From assembly GCF_012273515.2 (NCBI RefSeq), contig NZ_CP050975.2:3410001-3474000 (forward strand): DNA of 64,000 bases, in the 5' to 3' direction. Shown here in pieces: positions 62,672 to 64,000 of the stretch. The notes under the pieces are model-generated. The model did no database searches. It was not told where the DNA came from and was given only the letters and a program-made list of their open reading frames with translations. Made by a program: the position numbers and the translations under genes. This stretch comes from Streptomyces sp. RPA4-2 (GTDB lineage: Bacteria > Actinomycetota > Actinomycetes > Streptomycetales > Streptomycetaceae). Positions within the stretch are counted from its first letter, which is position 1. Every line of letters starts with the position of its first letter.

Positions 62672-64000
62672 TCAGGGCCGGTGGGCCGGCTCCGGAGCGG
62701 GCGCGTGGGACAAGGGGCGGCCCCCGAGACGGAAGGACAGGGCCGTACAGCGCCGGCCGGCCGACACCGTGCGGACGGCCTGGCCGATCGCCTTGCGGGA
62801 GCCGACGAGGACGACCAGCTTCTTGGCCCGGGTGACCGCCGTGTAGAGGAGGTTGCGCTGGAGCATCATCCAGGCCCCCGTGGTGACCGGGATCACCACC
62901 GCGGGGTACTCGCTGCCCTGGGAACGGTGGATCGTCACCGCGTACGCGTGGGCCAGCTCGTCCAGTTCGTCGAAGTCGTACGGCACCTCCTCGTCCTCGT
63001 CCGTCAGCACCGTCAGACGCTGTTCGACCGGATCGAGCGAGGTCACGACGCCCACGGTGCCGTTGAAGACACCGTTCTCGCCCTTCTCGTAGTTGTTGCG
63101 GATCTGGGTGACCTTGTCGCCGACGCGGAAGACCCGGCCGCCGAAGCGCTTCTCGGCGAGCTCGGGGCGCGCGGGCGTGATCGCCTGCTGGAGCAGGCCG
63201 TTGAGGGTGCCCGCGCCGGCCGGCCCCCGGTGCATCGGCGCCAGCACCTGCACGTCACGGCGCGGGTCGAGCCCGAACTTGGCCGGAATCCGCCGTGCCA
63301 CCACGTCCACCGTCAGCCGCCCGGTCTCCTCGGTGTCGTCCTCGACGAAGAGGAAGAAGTCCTTCAGGCCGTCGGTGACCGGGTGCTGCCCGGAGTTGAT
63401 CCGGTGGGCGTTCGTCACCACCCCGGACTGCTGGGCCTGGCGGAAGATCCGGGTCAGCCGGACCGACGGGACGGGGCCGCCCTCGGCGAGCAGGTCCCGC
63501 AGGACCTCGCCCGCGCCCACGCTGGGGAGTTGGTCGACGTCTCCCACGAACAGGAGGTGGGCGCCCGGCGGCACCGCCTTGGCCAGCTTGTTGGCGAGCA
63601 GCAGGTCGAGCATGGAGGCCTCGTCCACGACCACCAGGTCGGCGTCCAGCGGCCGGTCCTTGTCGTACGCCGCGTCCCCGCCCGGCTTCAGCTCCAGCAG
63701 CCGGTGCACCGTCGAGGCCTCGGCCCCCGTCAGCTCGGCGAGCCGCTTGGCCGCGCGGCCCGTGGGCGCGGCGAGGACCACCTTCGCCCGCCTGGCGCGC
63801 GCCAGTTCCACGATCGAGCGGACCGTGAACGACTTGCCGCAGCCGGGGCCTCCGGTGAGCACGGCGACCTTCCTGGTCAGCGCCAGCCGCACGGCCTCCT
63901 CCTGCTCGGGCGCCAACTCCGCGCCCGTACGCCCCTCGAGCCAGGTCAGCGCCTTGTCCCAGGCCACGTCCCGGAAGCCGGGCATCCGGTCCTGGTCGGT
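62672..64000 (-). CDS. recD2: RecD2-like SF1 helicase, N-terminal part beyond the window
   Basis: The frame is open to the right edge; 442 residues are visible up to the stop. Motifs in order: Walker A TGGPGCGKSFT, Ia region LAAPTGRAAKRL, Walker B VVDEASMLD, III FVGDVDQLPSVGAG, then NGLLQQAI and the C-terminal SF1 motifs VTIHRSQGSEYPAV and LLYTAVTRAKK. The 'RecD_Cterm/UvrD-like C' layout is that of stand-alone RecD2 (no RecB/RecC near). It unwinds DNA 5'-3'. The 62408-62671 gap to citA has no gene. Confidence 0.9.
   Translation of the reverse strand, partial: TDQDRMPGFRDVAWDKALTWLEGRTGAELAPEQEEAVRLALTRKVAVLTGGPGCGKSFTVRSIVELARARRAKVVLAAPTGRAAKRLAELTGAEASTVHRLLELKPGGDAAYDKDRPLDADLVVVDEASMLDLLLANKLAKAVPPGAHLLFVGDVDQLPSVGAGEVLRDLLAEGGPVPSVRLTRIFRQAQQSGVVTNAHRINSGQHPVTDGLKDFFLFVEDDTEETGRLTVDVVARRIPAKFGLDPRRDVQVLAPMHRGPAGAGTLNGLLQQAITPARPELAEKRFGGRVFRVGDKVTQIRNNYEKGENGVFNGTVGVVTSLDPVEQRLTVLTDEDEEVPYDFDELDELAHAYAVTIHRSQGSEYPAVVIPVTTGAWMMLQRNLLYTAVTRAKKLVVLVGSRKAIGQAVRTVSAGRRCTALSFRLGGRPLSHAPAPEPAHRP

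Overview
The window is a chromosomal piece of a Streptomyces. The evidence is about 70% G+C with GC-rich third codon positions, GTG and TTG starts, several chaplin genes, three rodlin genes, a tyrosinase pair and a SigC-type copper locus. From memory, the gene order (ssbB, chaplin plus tyrosinase, chaplin, long and short chaplin, two divergent rodlins, acyl-CoA ligase, copper ATPase, citrate synthase) follows the S. coelicolor region around SCO2683-SCO2737. I could not run an alignment.

Layout. (a) 1-620: the 3' end of a tyrosine recombinase pointing at the 3' end of a tRNA-Arg(UCU), probably the edge of an integrated element. (b) 0.9-5.6 kb: two dynamin-like GTPases (dynA, and dynB with a frameshift) and ssbB, all sporulation-linked. 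(c) 6-11 kb: a sortase-anchored thioester-domain surface protein, then a leftward group of a SigC-like sigma factor, a YcnI-like copper protein and two Met/His-rich membrane proteins. (d) 11-19 kb: a dehydrogenase, a DUF2087 regulator, two short chaplins, a chaplin pseudogene, the tyrosinase pair, a VKOR protein and several small secreted proteins. (e) 19.6-30.9 kb: a translationally coupled exopolysaccharide operon with a convergent GH26-type hydrolase. (f) 31.5-35 kb: long chaplin, short chaplin and three rodlins. (g) 35-44.4 kb: acyl-CoA ligase, VWA lipoprotein, ABC permease, a peptidase/ABC-ATPase fusion, an acetyltransferase and an amino-acid permease. (h) 44.9-52.3 kb: inositol catabolism. 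(i) 52.6-57.5 kb: a small HTH protein, a zinc alcohol dehydrogenase, an MMPL exporter and its likely TetR repressor. (j) 57.7-60.5 kb: copZ-copA behind a CsoR-type operator. (k) 61-64 kb: citrate synthase and the C-terminal part of a RecD-like helicase.

How the genes fit together. Much of 0.9-35 kb concerns the aerial hypha: septation (dynAB, ssbB), the hydrophobic sheath (chaplins, rodlins), a cell-wall anchored adhesin, pigment and an exopolysaccharide machine lying between two chaplin groups. By eye I find sites close to the BldN consensus (CGTAAC-N16-CGTTGA) upstream of two chaplins and all three rodlins.

Quality caution. Four otherwise good genes carry a single-base frameshift, all in the direction of one missing base. 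Two of these lie exactly on the same 9-mer, GCTTAAGCG. Sequence error and real mutation cannot be told apart here.
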